Shown: positions 8,144 to 17,200, numbered from the stretch's first letter. The stretch: 64,000 bases of DNA from Acidimicrobiaceae bacterium (GCA_009843915.1 VYCM01000037.1:24772-88771); one strand, 5' to 3'. Numbers and translations are program-made. The notes: generated by a model not told the origin, from the letters alone.

Positions 8144-9061
8144 TTGAGCCGTCCAGGCCGTCCGGCCCGACCAGCCCGTCGCGGTCCGTCGGGGCGCGTC
8201 CAGCCGGTGGCGTACCTGTACCTGCTGCCGGCGTTCGCCTTCTTCGCGGTGTTCGCGGTGGCGCCGCTGGCCCACGCGTTCAAGCTGTCGTTCTACGAGT
8301 GGAACGGCATCACCGATCAGGTGTGGGTGGGCCTCGACAACTACGTCACCGTGTTCACCGATCCGAAGGTGCGCGCCGCGCTGTGGAACTCCGTCCTCCT
8401 GATCGTCTTCTACGCGGTGCTGCCGATCTGCATTGCGCTGGTGGTGGTCGGGCTGATGGCGAGGGTCCGGATCCGGGGCCGAACGGCGTTCAGGGCGGTG
8501 CTGTTCGTGCCGACGATCCTGCCGCTGACCGTGGTTGCTGTGGCGTGGCGCTGGGTGTACGCGCCCGATGGGCCGCTGAACTTCGGCCTCGACCTGATCG
8601 GCCTGGACTTCGTCAGCCGGGCCTGGCTGGGCGACTTCACCTTCGCGCTGCCGTCGCTGGGCATGGTCGGCACCTGGGTGACCTTCGGCCTGGTGTTCGT
8701 GCTGTTCGCTGCGGGCGTTCAGAAGATCCCGCCGGAGCTCTACGAGTCGGCCCGCCTCGACGGCGCCAATATGGTCCGCGAGTTTTTCGCGGTGACGCTG
8801 CCGGCGCTGCGCGGCGAGATCACCGTGGCGCTGATCCTCACCGTCACCGCGGCGTTGCGCAACTTCGACCTCGTATTCGTGATGACCCGCGGCGGCCCCG
8901 GCACCAACACCGAGGTCCCGTCGATGTTCATCTACCGCTCGGTGTTCCAGATCCGCTCGATCGGCCTCGGGGCGGCCATCGGGGTGATCCTGATGCTGGA
9001 GCTGCTGGCGGTGAACCTGGCCGTACTGTGGTACCGCCGCCGCGGCGACCTCTCCGCATGA
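8144..9061 (+). CDS. Sugar ABC transporter permease, MalF/UgpA type
   Basis: 305-residue inner-membrane subunit with about six helices. It has an Arg/Pro-rich cytoplasmic N-terminus, then AYLYLLPAFAFFAVF. The EAA-type loop that contacts the ATPase is seen at YESARLDGANMVREFFAVTLP (about residue 205). The TTG at 8144 is the best available start. A GTG at 8208, just before AYLYLLP, is the alternative. It pairs with the next permease. No ATPase gene lies in the operon, as in many actinobacterial sugar importers that share one MsiK-like ATPase. Confidence 0.92.
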   Translation: MSRPGRPARPARRGPSGRVQPVAYLYLLPAFAFFAVFAVAPLAHAFKLSFYEWNGITDQVWVGLDNYVTVFTDPKVRAALWNSVLLIVFYAVLPICIALVVVGLMARVRIRGRTAFRAVLFVPTILPLTVVAVAWRWVYAPDGPLNFGLDLIGLDFVSRAWLGDFTFALPSLGMVGTWVTFGLVFVLFAAGVQKIPPELYESARLDGANMVREFFAVTLPALRGEITVALILTVTAALRNFDLVFVMTRGGPGTNTEVPSMFIYRSVFQIRSIGLGAAIGVILMLELLAVNLAVLWYRRRGDLSA

Positions 9062-9125
9062 GCCCGCTGGTCGCAGGCCGGGCGGCCGACGCGGGCCGGG
9101 GCAGGGCGGCCGAGGGGCGGCTGCT

Positions 9126-9959
9126 GTGATCGAGAGCCGCCACGAGCGCCGCTTCGTGCACCTGGTGCTGCTCGGCGCCAGCGTGATCGCGCTCTACCCG
9201 TTCGTGTCGATCCTGCTGCTGGCGCTGAACCCGCCCGGCAAGCGCGTCAGCGGGTTCACCATCCCGAGCACGATCTCGTTCGAGAACTTCACGCTGGCGT
9301 GGCAGCGAGGCGGCTTCGCGCAGGCGCTGTTCTCGAGCGCGGTGGTCGCCATCACCGTCGTCACCGCGAGCGTGGCCTTCTCGATTCTGGCGGGCTACGC
9401 GTTCGCAACGATGCGCTTCCCGCTGCGCAACACGCTGTTCGTGATCCTGCTCGCTGGGCTGATGCTGCCCTACGAGGCGCTGATCGTCCCGCTGTACTTC
9501 GACTTCAGGTCGCTCGGCCTGCTCGACTCGCGCTGGGCCGTGATCCTGCCGCAGATCGGCTTCAGCGTGTCGTTCGGCACGTTCTGGATGCGCACTGCGT
9601 TCTGGGCCCAGTCGGGCGGCTCGCTGGTGGAGGCAGCCGAACTTGACGGCGCCAACACCTGGGACATCCTGAGACGGGTGCTGCTGCCGGTCAGCGGCCC
9701 GGCAATCATGTCGCTGTCGGCGCTGCTGTTCCTGTTCGCGTGGAACGACTTCCTGCTCGCGCTGGTGCTGCTGCCCCAGAACGAGGCGGCGCAGACAGCC
9801 CCGCTGGCGCTGTCGTTCTTCGCGGGGCTGCGACGCGGCGGCGAGCCGTCGACGATCGCGGCGGCGGCGCTGCTGGTGGCGTTCCCGGTGCTGATCGTCT
9901 ACATCGTGATGCAGCGGCGGTTCATCCAGGGCATCACAACGGGAGCCACCAAGGGATGA
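9126..9959 (+). CDS. Carbohydrate ABC transporter permease, MalG/UgpE type
   Basis: 277-residue partner permease with six predicted helices. The EAA loop EAAELDGANTWDILRRVLLP (about residue 170) should dock on a shared ATPase. A short sequence without recognisable coding content (9062-9125) separates it from its partner. The GTG at 9126 is preferred because the ATG at 9058 is in another frame. Its stop overlaps the start of the NagB-like gene by four bases (ATGA), so transport and metabolism genes are translationally coupled. Confidence 0.92.
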   Translation: MIESRHERRFVHLVLLGASVIALYPFVSILLLALNPPGKRVSGFTIPSTISFENFTLAWQRGGFAQALFSSAVVAITVVTASVAFSILAGYAFATMRFPLRNTLFVILLAGLMLPYEALIVPLYFDFRSLGLLDSRWAVILPQIGFSVSFGTFWMRTAFWAQSGGSLVEAAELDGANTWDILRRVLLPVSGPAIMSLSALLFLFAWNDFLLALVLLPQNEAAQTAPLALSFFAGLRRGGEPSTIAAAALLVAFPVLIVYIVMQRRFIQGITTGATKG

Positions 9960-10753
9960 CGACCGGCCACAGACGCTTCGGCACGTCGCTAGAGCTCGGA
10001 GCGGCCGCGGCCGGCCAGATCGCGGCCGGGATCGTCGAGAGCCGAGCTGCGGGCCGCCCGTACCTGCTCGGGTGTCCCGGAGGGCGCACGCCCCAGCCCA
10101 TCTACGCCGAACTGGGCCGGATCTGCGCCGCCGACGGCCTCGACTGCTCTGGGGTGGTGCTGGTGATGATGGACGACTACCTGGACCCCCACTCCGCGAC
10201 GCCTGTGCCGGTCTCGAGCGATGTCCACAACTCCTGCCGGCGCTTCGCGGAGCAGGAGATCCGCCTGGTGATCAACCAGGGCCTGGCGGCCTCACGTCGC
10301 GTGCCACCAGAGTCGGTGTGGTTCCCTGATCCGCTCGACCCCCCGGCCTACGACCGGCGCATCGCGGACGCGGGAGGGGTCGAGGTGTTTATTGCGGCCA
10401 GTGGCGCGTCGGACGGCCACGTCGCCTTCTGCGGCCCGGGATCGGACCTCGACGGCGCCAGTGCCGTCGTGGAACTGGCCCCGACGACCCGGGCCGACAA
10501 CGTCTTCACCTTCCCCGGCTTCGCCTCGGCGGACGAGGTCCCAACCCACGGCGTATCGGTCGGGTTGGGAACGATCCGCCGGCACTCGCGCTCGGTGTGG
10601 CTGGTGCTCCACGGAGCCGACAAGGCCGAGTCCCTGCTGCGGGTGCTGCGCACGGCAAGCCACGACCCGGCTTGGCCGGCGACGTTCATACACGAATGCC
10701 CGGGCGCGGTGATCTGGAGTGACGCGAGCGCCGAGAGGGGTGGGATGTCGTGA
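9956..10753 (+). CDS. Glucosamine-6-phosphate isomerase/6-phosphogluconolactonase family protein, divergent NagB-like
   Basis: 265-residue NagB/SugarP_isomerase-fold protein. Family motifs are present but altered. PGGRTPQPIYAELG stands for the GxSTGxTPxGxY phosphate loop, MMDDYLDP for the MDEY loop with the catalytic Asp, and SDGHVAFCGPGS for DGHIAFNEPGS, so the usual Asn-Glu is Cys-Gly. The late TRADN and VGLGTIRRHSRSV segments also match the family. It probably isomerises or deaminates a phosphorylated (amino) sugar made by the kinase in the same operon. The changed active-site loop suggests a substrate other than glucosamine-6-phosphate. The start overlaps the permease stop (ATGA), and the end overlaps the next start (GTGA). 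Confidence 0.8.
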   Translation: MTTGHRRFGTSLELGAAAAGQIAAGIVESRAAGRPYLLGCPGGRTPQPIYAELGRICAADGLDCSGVVLVMMDDYLDPHSATPVPVSSDVHNSCRRFAEQEIRLVINQGLAASRRVPPESVWFPDPLDPPAYDRRIADAGGVEVFIAASGASDGHVAFCGPGSDLDGASAVVELAPTTRADNVFTFPGFASADEVPTHGVSVGLGTIRRHSRSVWLVLHGADKAESLLRVLRTASHDPAWPATFIHECPGAVIWSDASAERGGMS

Positions 10754-11910
10754 GCGGCCCGACCGCGGCGGGAACGGGGCCTTCGGTGAAGGTGCGACTG
10801 GGGATCGTCGGGCTGGGCAGCGTGTTCGAGCCGTATGCGGCTCTGATCCGCGACTTGAAGTACTCCGGACGCGTCGAGGTGGTCGCCGCGTGCGACATCG
10901 TCGCCGGCCGTGCCCGCCGGGTTCGCGACTTCCTGCACCAGGACACGGCCTTCAGCACCGACTACGCCGATGTCACCGAACGCGACGACGTGGATGCGGT
11001 GCTGGTGCTGACCGCCATGCCGAGCCACGGCGAGATCGCCGCGGCCGCCCTGGCCGCGGGCAAGCATGTGCTGGTGGAGAAGCCGATGTCGATCCACCTC
11101 GACGAGGCCGCCGAGCTGGTGGCCCAGGCCCGGACCTCGCCGGGCTTGCTGGTGTGCGCCCCCCACGTGGTGCTGAGTCCCACCTACCAGGCGCTGTGGA
11201 AGCGAGTCGTCGACGACGATGAGATCGGGACGGTGCTCACCGCCAGGGCCCGCTACGGATGGTCGGGACCGACCTGGGGGCGGTGGTACTACGACACCGG
11301 TGGCGGCCCGCTGTTCGACCTGGGCGTCTACAACATCACCTCGCTCACCGGCCTGATGGGGCCCGTGAAGCGGGTGACGGCACTGGCCGGCACCGCCATA
11401 CCGCAGCGCGAGGTTGACGGCGAGGTGATCGAGGTCAGCGACTTCGACAACTACCAGGTGCTGCTCGACTTCGGCGACGCCCGCTCCGCGGTGGTGACCA
11501 CCGGCTTCACCATGCACGAGTACCGCTCGCCGGCCATCGAGCTGTACGGCACTACAGGCGTGGCCCAGATGTTGGGCGACGACTGGGCCCCGCAGGGATA
11601 CGAGATCGTGCGGGCGGACACGGCCGGCTGGACCACCTACGCCGAGGTCGATCCGGCGTGGCCGTGGACCGCGGGGCTGAGACACCTCGTCGACTGCGTC
11701 ATCGACTCTGAGAGGCTGCTGATCCGCCCCGAGCACGCCTACCACTGCCTGGAAGTGATGGTCAAGGCGCGGCTGGCCGCGGTCTCGGGCGAGACTCAAG
11801 CAGTGTCGAGCACGGTCGACCCGGTGCCGTACGATCCCGAAGCGATCTACGTCCAGCGCGGCGGAAAGGTGGGCCACGACTACCGGATCCGCCGCCACCG
11901 CGACGACTAG
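10750..11910 (+). CDS. Gfo/Idh/MocA family NAD(P)-dependent oxidoreductase
   Basis: 386-residue sugar oxidoreductase. The N-terminal Rossmann domain has the GIVGLGSVFEPYA nucleotide motif and the conserved EKPMSIHLDEAAELV segment with the Glu-Lys-Pro signature (about residue 112). The C-terminal alpha/beta domain carries DTGGGPLFDLGVYNI, with the usual Asp and Gly-rich catalytic region. These enzymes oxidise or reduce hydroxyls of sugars, inositols or their glycosides. Together with the GH4 enzyme it may act in an oxidise-cleave-reduce scheme on an imported glycoside. GTG 10750 overlaps the preceding stop. Confidence 0.88.
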   Translation: MSGPTAAGTGPSVKVRLGIVGLGSVFEPYAALIRDLKYSGRVEVVAACDIVAGRARRVRDFLHQDTAFSTDYADVTERDDVDAVLVLTAMPSHGEIAAAALAAGKHVLVEKPMSIHLDEAAELVAQARTSPGLLVCAPHVVLSPTYQALWKRVVDDDEIGTVLTARARYGWSGPTWGRWYYDTGGGPLFDLGVYNITSLTGLMGPVKRVTALAGTAIPQREVDGEVIEVSDFDNYQVLLDFGDARSAVVTTGFTMHEYRSPAIELYGTTGVAQMLGDDWAPQGYEIVRADTAGWTTYAEVDPAWPWTAGLRHLVDCVIDSERLLIRPEHAYHCLEVMVKARLAAVSGETQAVSSTVDPVPYDPEAIYVQRGGKVGHDYRIRRHRDD

Positions 11911-11923
11911 GGGGCCGAGCGGA

Positions 11924-12973
11924 GTGGGCACGGGCACCTACGTCATCGGGGTGGACGGGGGCAATACGAGTTCTACTGCGGTGGTGGTGGACGGCTCGGG
12001 CACCGTTGTCGGAGTGGGTGACGGCGGCTGCACGGACATCTACGGGGTGGCGTCGCCGCCGCAGGCGCTGGCCGAACTCGACCGGGTGGTGGCAACGGCC
12101 CTGGGGCAGGCGGGGCTCGGACCCACCCAACTGCGGTCGGGGGTCTTCAGCCTGGCCGGGGCCGACTGGCCCGAAGATCACGACTATCTGCGCAGCCACT
12201 TGGGCGGCTGCTCGTTCGGCTTCGAGCCGCTCGTGGTCAACGACGCCATGGGCGGGCTCAGGCTGGGCTCACCGTTGTGGGAGGGGATCGCCGTCATCTG
12301 CGGCACCGGCAACGCGGTGGGCGCCCGCCGTCGCGACGGCACCTGCTTCCACCTCGGTTTCTGGCCCGACACGGTGGGAGCCGCCACCCTCAGCCAGGCG
12401 GCCCTCGACGCCGTGCTGCGCCATCACCTGGACCTCGGTCCGCCCACATCGCTCACGGATCGGGCGCTCGGGCTCTATGGTGCGACCGATCCGATCGAAC
12501 TGCAGCACCGGTTCACCGGCCGGGACGGCCTCGGCCACACCGACCTCGTGCGGATGAGCCCGCTGCTGCTGGATGAAGCCGACCGGCATGACGCGGTGGC
12601 GCTGGAGATTGTGACCGCGGCCGGCCGGGCCATGGGCGGGCAGGCCCGGGCATCAGCGGCGCGGATCGAACTCGACATGGCCGGCGCGGTCACGGTGCTG
12701 GGCGGCGGGCTGTTCCAGCACCCCACCGCCGTCCTGGTCGACGCGGTGATGGCGGAGCTGCCCGGAGCAGTGGCTCACCGCACGACGCTGCCACCGGTCC
12801 TCGGCGCGGTCATGGCCGCACTCGACCAGATCGGCCGCCCGTCCGATCCGCAGGAGTTGAACCGGTCGCTGCGGGATTTCAGAGGCCGAGCGAACAGGCG
12901 AGCGAATCCGCCCCATACGGGCGAGGCCGTGGCCCGAGCGGCCCGTGAGCGAAGCGAACAAGAGCGGGAGTGA
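11924..12973 (+). CDS. BadF/BadG/BcrA/BcrD-type sugar kinase (N-acetylglucosamine kinase-like)
   Basis: 349-residue ASKHA-fold kinase. The phosphate-1 motif is GVDGGNTSSTAVVVD at the N-terminus, the phosphate-2 region is CGTGNAVGARRRDG (about residue 127), and the adenosine region is VTVLGGGLFQHP (about residue 255). Related enzymes phosphorylate N-acetylglucosamine or glucosamine, which fits the NagB-like partner upstream. The last 35 residues are Arg/Glu-rich and low in complexity (repeated GAGCGA-type DNA near 12887-12965). They look like read-through into repetitive non-coding sequence, not a folded part. GTG start, 13 bases after the oxidoreductase. Confidence 0.85.
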   Translation: MGTGTYVIGVDGGNTSSTAVVVDGSGTVVGVGDGGCTDIYGVASPPQALAELDRVVATALGQAGLGPTQLRSGVFSLAGADWPEDHDYLRSHLGGCSFGFEPLVVNDAMGGLRLGSPLWEGIAVICGTGNAVGARRRDGTCFHLGFWPDTVGAATLSQAALDAVLRHHLDLGPPTSLTDRALGLYGATDPIELQHRFTGRDGLGHTDLVRMSPLLLDEADRHDAVALEIVTAAGRAMGGQARASAARIELDMAGAVTVLGGGLFQHPTAVLVDAVMAELPGAVAHRTTLPPVLGAVMAALDQIGRPSDPQELNRSLRDFRGRANRRANPPHTGEAVARAARERSEQERE

Positions 12974-13097
12974 GACCGCTGCGATACCACGCACTCCCAC
13001 CTGCTCGCGTACGCTCCCAAGCCTCGGCTACCAGCGGCGCGTAGGGTTTGGTTCCGGTGACCGCGACTCCGATGCTCCGGCAATCTGAAGGTGCGAG

Positions 13098-14402
13098 ATG
13101 GCGCGAATCAAGCTCGCCTACATAGGTGGCGGCTCCACCCGAGCCCCCGGCACGATGGCCAGCTTCGCCCATCAGGGCGAGAACTTCGACGGATCCGAGG
13201 TTGTGCTGATCGACCTCGACGCTGAGCGTCTCGCTCTCACCAGGGAGATAGCCCAGCGGCTGATGGCGGCCCGGGGCCTTGACATCTCGGTGGAAGCCAC
13301 CACCGACCGTCTCGCCGGGCTGGACGGCTGCGACGCGGTGCTCACCAGCTACCGCCCGGGCGGTTTCGAGGCCCGTGTGGCGGACGAGCGCATCCCGTTG
13401 TCGCACAACATCATCGGCCAGGAGACCCAGGGTCCGGGCGGGTTCTTCATGGCGCTGCGATCGATCGCAGTGATGCAGGACATCCTGTCTGACATCGACA
13501 GGGCCTGCCCCGGCGCGGCCATCTTCAACTACACCAATCCGGTGAACATCGTGTCGCAGGCGGTCTCAGACAACTCCGACGCCAACATCGTGTCGCTGTG
13601 CGAGGGACCGATCGTCTATCCCCGGATGCTGACCGAGGCGGTGGGCCTCGACCCCGACAAACTCGACGTGGCCAGCGTCGGACTCAACCACGGGTCGTGG
13701 TCGGTGACCCACACCTACGAGGGCGAATCGCTCATACCGCTGCTGCGCGAGAAGTGGGAGGAGGAGGCCGAGGTACCGAGGCTGGCCGGCCAGGAACGCA
13801 GGATGCTGCAGCTGGCGGCGGCGATGGATTCGGTGCCGAGCGGCTATTTCCAGTACTACTACTTCGAGGAGGAGATCCTCGCCGAGTATCACGCCAAGGC
13901 CACCACCCGGGCCGAGGACATCCTGGCCGAGGTGCCGTCGTACTGGTCGCACTACCGCGAGCAGGCCCGGAGCCAGGATCCGCAGCTCGATCCCTCCCGC
14001 TCGCGTGGCGGAATCCATGAACTGGAGCTGGCCATCGACTGCATGGACGCGGTGTTCAACAACCGCGACGAGGTCATGACGGTCAACGTGGCCAACTCCG
14101 GCAGCATCGACGGGTTCGACGACTCGCTGGTGGTGGAGACCCTCGGCCGCTGCGATGCCGCTGGCGTGCGACCCGTCGAGATGCCGAGCCTGCCGTCACA
14201 TGTGCGCGGCCTCGTTGAGGCTCTGGCCTACTACCAGCAGGCCGCGGCCGACGCGGCGTGGAGCGGGACGAGCCATGAGGCCGTCCAGGCGCTGGCCTCG
14301 CATCCGCTGGTGAGATCGATCGACAAGGCCGAGCGGCTCTATGCCGAGATGGCCTTCGCCCATCGCGACTACCTGCCTGAGAGGCTGATCCCTACCGGCT
14401 GA
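13098..14402 (+). CDS. Glycoside hydrolase family 4 enzyme (6-phospho- or alpha-glycosidase type)
   Basis: 434-residue NAD+- and Mn2+-dependent glycosidase. Seen in order are the Rossmann motif AYIGGGSTRAPG, NYTNPVNIV (substrate and metal Asn), SLCEGP (metal-binding Cys) and GLNHGSW (metal-binding His). GH4 enzymes cleave alpha- or beta-glycosides, often 6-phosphorylated, by an oxidation-elimination-addition-reduction cycle. Substrate cannot be read from the motifs; the Cys-Glu-Gly-Pro variant is neither the classical AglA nor BglT signature I know. A TAGGGT box at 13042-13047 and a leader with GAAGGTG before the ATG suggest its own promoter. Its 3' end overlaps the convergent ROK gene by 11 bases. 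Confidence 0.88.
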   Translation: MARIKLAYIGGGSTRAPGTMASFAHQGENFDGSEVVLIDLDAERLALTREIAQRLMAARGLDISVEATTDRLAGLDGCDAVLTSYRPGGFEARVADERIPLSHNIIGQETQGPGGFFMALRSIAVMQDILSDIDRACPGAAIFNYTNPVNIVSQAVSDNSDANIVSLCEGPIVYPRMLTEAVGLDPDKLDVASVGLNHGSWSVTHTYEGESLIPLLREKWEEEAEVPRLAGQERRMLQLAAAMDSVPSGYFQYYYFEEEILAEYHAKATTRAEDILAEVPSYWSHYREQARSQDPQLDPSRSRGGIHELELAIDCMDAVFNNRDEVMTVNVANSGSIDGFDDSLVVETLGRCDAAGVRPVEMPSLPSHVRGLVEALAYYQQAAADAAWSGTSHEAVQALASHPLVRSIDKAERLYAEMAFAHRDYLPERLIPTG

Positions 14403-15282
14403 GCCGACCCGGCTCCTTGCCTTCGAGAGCCAGCAGGCCCGCGCCGATGACACCGGCTTGCGGTCCGAGATGGGCCTGCACCAGCGGCGGTGGCTGTGGC
14501 CGGCCACGGATGAGTTCGCCGTAGTGCCTGGAGAGCGACTGAGAGAAGTCGCCCTTACTGCTGCCGAGACCTCCGCCGACGATCACCGCCGCCGGGTCGA
14601 GCAGTTGCACTGCGCAGGTGAGGGCCGTGGCCACGATCTGTCCCGCCCGGGTCTCGATCGCGGCTCGGTGGCTGGCTGCCTTTCGCTGATCGTCGGAAGC
14701 GTCGGCGGCCTCGACCGCGTCGTTGATGGCTCGACCCGAGGCCTGCTCCTCCACGGTCAGTGGCCCTCCAGGATGCAGAGCGAGTGCAGGATCGGCCGGC
14801 AGTTCGCCCAGCGCTATCGCCTCGCCCCGGTGGCCGGGCCATAGCCGGCCGTCGATGACGAGGGTGGAGGAGATGCCCGTGCCGATGATCACGAACAAGA
14901 AGCTGGCGAGGGTCAGGCCGTGACCGAGCCGGGCCTCCGCCCGGGCCGCGCAGCGCACATCCGAGTCGATCAGGATGGGCAGACCGGATCCGGAGGTCGC
15001 CGGCAATGCCTGTAGCGAGGGCAGCACGAGAGCGCTGCTGATCCGCCCGTGGGGCGTGACGTACTCGGGGACACCTACTCCGGCCTGCTCTACGGCCCGG
15101 CCGCCTTCTGCTGCCCGTCGGGCCAGCCGGTCGATGAGCGCCAGTGCCTCGGGCGCGCTCTGATCGCCTTCCTGGGTCGGGGTGGCCACGGTCTCGGCGC
15201 TGCGGATCGCTCCGTCCTCGTCGACCACCGCGCCGGCGATCTTCGTGCCACCGACATCGATGCCCACCGCGGCCGGCGTCAT
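14392..15282 (-). CDS. ROK family sugar kinase (glucokinase-like)
   Basis: 296-residue ASKHA kinase without an N-terminal HTH, so it is an enzyme and not a repressor. The ATP motif GIDVGGTKIAGAVVDEDG opens the protein. The substrate/phosphate segment is VIIGTGISSTLVID (about residue 130), and a late glycine-rich adenosine motif is VIVGGGLGSSKGD. The usual ROK zinc cluster (CxCGxxGCxE) is absent; the position instead reads HPGGPLTVEEQASG. ATG 15282 lies 4 bases after the bicupin stop, so the two form an operon. It would phosphorylate glucose or a related hexose released by the GH4 enzyme encoded opposite. Its tail overlaps that gene. Confidence 0.85.
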   Translation of the reverse strand: MTPAAVGIDVGGTKIAGAVVDEDGAIRSAETVATPTQEGDQSAPEALALIDRLARRAAEGGRAVEQAGVGVPEYVTPHGRISSALVLPSLQALPATSGSGLPILIDSDVRCAARAEARLGHGLTLASFLFVIIGTGISSTLVIDGRLWPGHRGEAIALGELPADPALALHPGGPLTVEEQASGRAINDAVEAADASDDQRKAASHRAAIETRAGQIVATALTCAVQLLDPAAVIVGGGLGSSKGDFSQSLSRHYGELIRGRPQPPPLVQAHLGPQAGVIGAGLLALEGKEPGRLSR

Positions 15283-15286
15283 GCCG

Positions 15287-16159
15287 TCAACTGGACTCGG
15301 GGCCGATGTCGTCGGTGCTGGTCCATCCAGGCCCGATCCCGCACAGCCAGATCGCCTGCGTGCCGCCCGCCGACAGATACGAATGGGGGGTTCCTGGCGG
15401 CAGCACCGCGGCGTCGCCCGCATCGAGGTACAGGCAGTTGGCGTCCTCAGCGGCGGGTGTGTTGATCACGAGACGTCCCGAGAGCAGCAGCACGAACTCC
15501 TCCCCGGGATGCTGCTCGTCACGGGACGCGGCCCCGGCTCGAAGGTGGCATCGCATCACGGTCAGGTGCTCGGTGGCGGCCAGGAGCGCGAGCTCGAGCG
15601 GTCCCCGGGTGCCCCAGGCGAGGTCGTGCTCCCGCACGGGCGTGAGCCGTTGCTCGAGCGCTCCTGCCGCCATGGGCCAGGAACCGAGCAGCCGGCCGTC
15701 GACCGTGGCCGTCCTCTCCAGGTAGGGCTGCCTTCGTGCGTAGGCGCTTGACGCCCCGGTGGCGGGGGTGGGCGAGAAGAACTCGAGCACCCGTACGCCC
15801 GTGTCCCCGGCGGCGCGGCCGTGGTGCCAGGTGTCCCGCCGGAAGAACACCGCCTCGCCGGCCTTTGCTCGCTGGGTCTCGCCGGTCGAGGGGTCGCTCA
15901 GCAACAGCGTGCCGTCGAGCACGTACAGCAGTTCGTCGGCCGCGAAGATCGTGGGGTTGTCCGGGGAGTGCCCGAACCGTCCCCCGGACGGCATCGAGAA
16001 CTCCAGCACGTGCAGCAGCTGCGACGACAGGTAGACGCGGTCCAGCACGAAACCCGATTCGGTGTCGCCCCAGACATGGCGGGTCCGGTCCGACGCACCG
16101 ATGACCGTGGGGCGGTCGAACGCCGGGCGCGGCGTCGGGCGTCGTGACGGGGTGCTCAT
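15287..16159 (-). CDS. Bicupin domain protein
   Basis: 290-residue protein with two cupin barrels. The first spans about residues 50-135 (FSMPSGGRFGHSPDNP, then GEAVFFRRDTWHHGRA). The second spans about residues 195-285 (CHLRAGAASRDEQHPGEEF, then AVLPPGTPHSYLSAGG). Both have the paired His/Glu metal-type motifs. Such proteins are isomerases, dioxygenases or sugar-responsive regulators. The sequence does not say which. It sits directly upstream of the ROK kinase and faces the sugar operon, so a role in carbohydrate conversion or sensing is plausible. Confidence 0.78.
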   Translation of the reverse strand: MSTPSRRPTPRPAFDRPTVIGASDRTRHVWGDTESGFVLDRVYLSSQLLHVLEFSMPSGGRFGHSPDNPTIFAADELLYVLDGTLLLSDPSTGETQRAKAGEAVFFRRDTWHHGRAAGDTGVRVLEFFSPTPATGASSAYARRQPYLERTATVDGRLLGSWPMAAGALEQRLTPVREHDLAWGTRGPLELALLAATEHLTVMRCHLRAGAASRDEQHPGEEFVLLLSGRLVINTPAAEDANCLYLDAGDAAVLPPGTPHSYLSAGGTQAIWLCGIGPGWTSTDDIGPESS

Positions 16160-16222
16160 GGCCGGACAGCTTGCCGCTGAAGGGCTGTCGCTGTCACGTC
16201 GGCGGTGCCGCCACGGTCGCCG

Positions 16223-17200
16223 CTAGTGGCCGGTGGCGATGGCGACCACCTCGGACAGCAGGTCGCGGTTGGCGGCCGGGCCGGGCGAGATGATGTTCAC
16301 GAAGAAGGCGTCGAGAAGGTGCGCGCCGATCAAGTGCTCAAGCTGGCTGCGGCACTCCGCGGGCGTGCCTGCAATCTGGTAAGAGGCAACCAACTCGTCG
16401 GTCACGAGTTGGCCGACAGCTTCGGGGCCACCTTCGGTGAACGCCTGCTTCAGGCCGGCGATCTCGGCATCGTTCAGGCCGAGGTTCTTGAGGACCCGGG
16501 GTGGGCTGTCCATGATGGCGTAGCCGTAGAGGTGCTTGGCCTCCTCGATCATCTCAGGCCTGTACGCCAGCCGGTCGAGGTAGATGCGAGTGAGTGGGGT
16601 GCCGACAGCCGTTCGGGCCCGATCGGCGATGCCGAACGCGTCGGCCAGGTCGGACTTGACCATCAGCACCAGACCGTCGGCGTGGGTCCCGGCCACCGCC
16701 AGCATCCGCTCGCCGCGGGCCGCGACCCAGATCGGGATCGAGTGGGTGCCGGTCGTGAGATGGGCGCCCTCCAGCGAGAGTCTGCGTCCCTGCCAGGTGA
16801 CCGGCTCGCCCCGCCACAGCAGCCGGAGAGCCTCGATAGTGTCGGCCATCATCGCCAGCGGGGCCGATCTCTCCAGGCCCATCGGATGCAGCACCATGGT
16901 GCCGCCGGCCACCAACGTAACGAAGGCCCGGCCCCCGCTCATCTCGTCGACGGTGGCGATGGCGGCCGCCGTGGCGGCCGGGTGGCGGGTGTAGGGGTTG
17001 GTGACCGCCCCCAGGCGGATGGTGCTGGTTGCCTGGGCCGCCGCGCCGAGCACGGCGTAGACGTCGAGCATCAGGCCCTCGTCGGCCACCATGCAGTAGG
17101 CGTAGCCGAGTTCCTCGGCCGTCACAATGGTGTCGATGAGTTCCGCCGAACCCATCGTCGGCACGATCTGGAGGCCGAGCTCAATCTTGCCGGCGGTCAC
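16223..17200 (-). CDS. LLM-class (F420-type) oxidoreductase resembling methylene-tetrahydromethanopterin reductase
   Basis: 325-residue TIM-barrel flavin/F420 enzyme. Several stretches resemble archaeal Mer more than generic luciferase-like enzymes: ELGLQIVPTMGSAELIDTI at the start, RLGAVTNPYTRHPAATAA with ATVDEMSGGRA (about residues 75-105), SPPRVLKNLGL (about 240), IAGTPAE and a late SPGPA. Mer reduces methylene- to methyl-tetrahydromethanopterin with F420H2. That role is attractive because the Mch gene lies two genes upstream in the same operon. The similarity was judged by eye. GTG 17200 overlaps the SDR stop by four bases. It is the last gene of the tightly packed run; a 63-base gap precedes the bicupin gene. 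Confidence 0.75.
   Translation of the reverse strand: MTAGKIELGLQIVPTMGSAELIDTIVTAEELGYAYCMVADEGLMLDVYAVLGAAAQATSTIRLGAVTNPYTRHPAATAAAIATVDEMSGGRAFVTLVAGGTMVLHPMGLERSAPLAMMADTIEALRLLWRGEPVTWQGRRLSLEGAHLTTGTHSIPIWVAARGERMLAVAGTHADGLVLMVKSDLADAFGIADRARTAVGTPLTRIYLDRLAYRPEMIEEAKHLYGYAIMDSPPRVLKNLGLNDAEIAGLKQAFTEGGPEAVGQLVTDELVASYQIAGTPAECRSQLEHLIGAHLLDAFFVNIISPGPAANRDLLSEVVAIATGH

Noticed and set aside
9058..9125. ATG at 9058 overlapping the permease stop as the start of the second permease
   Set aside because: It is in a different frame from the second permease, which starts at GTG 9126.
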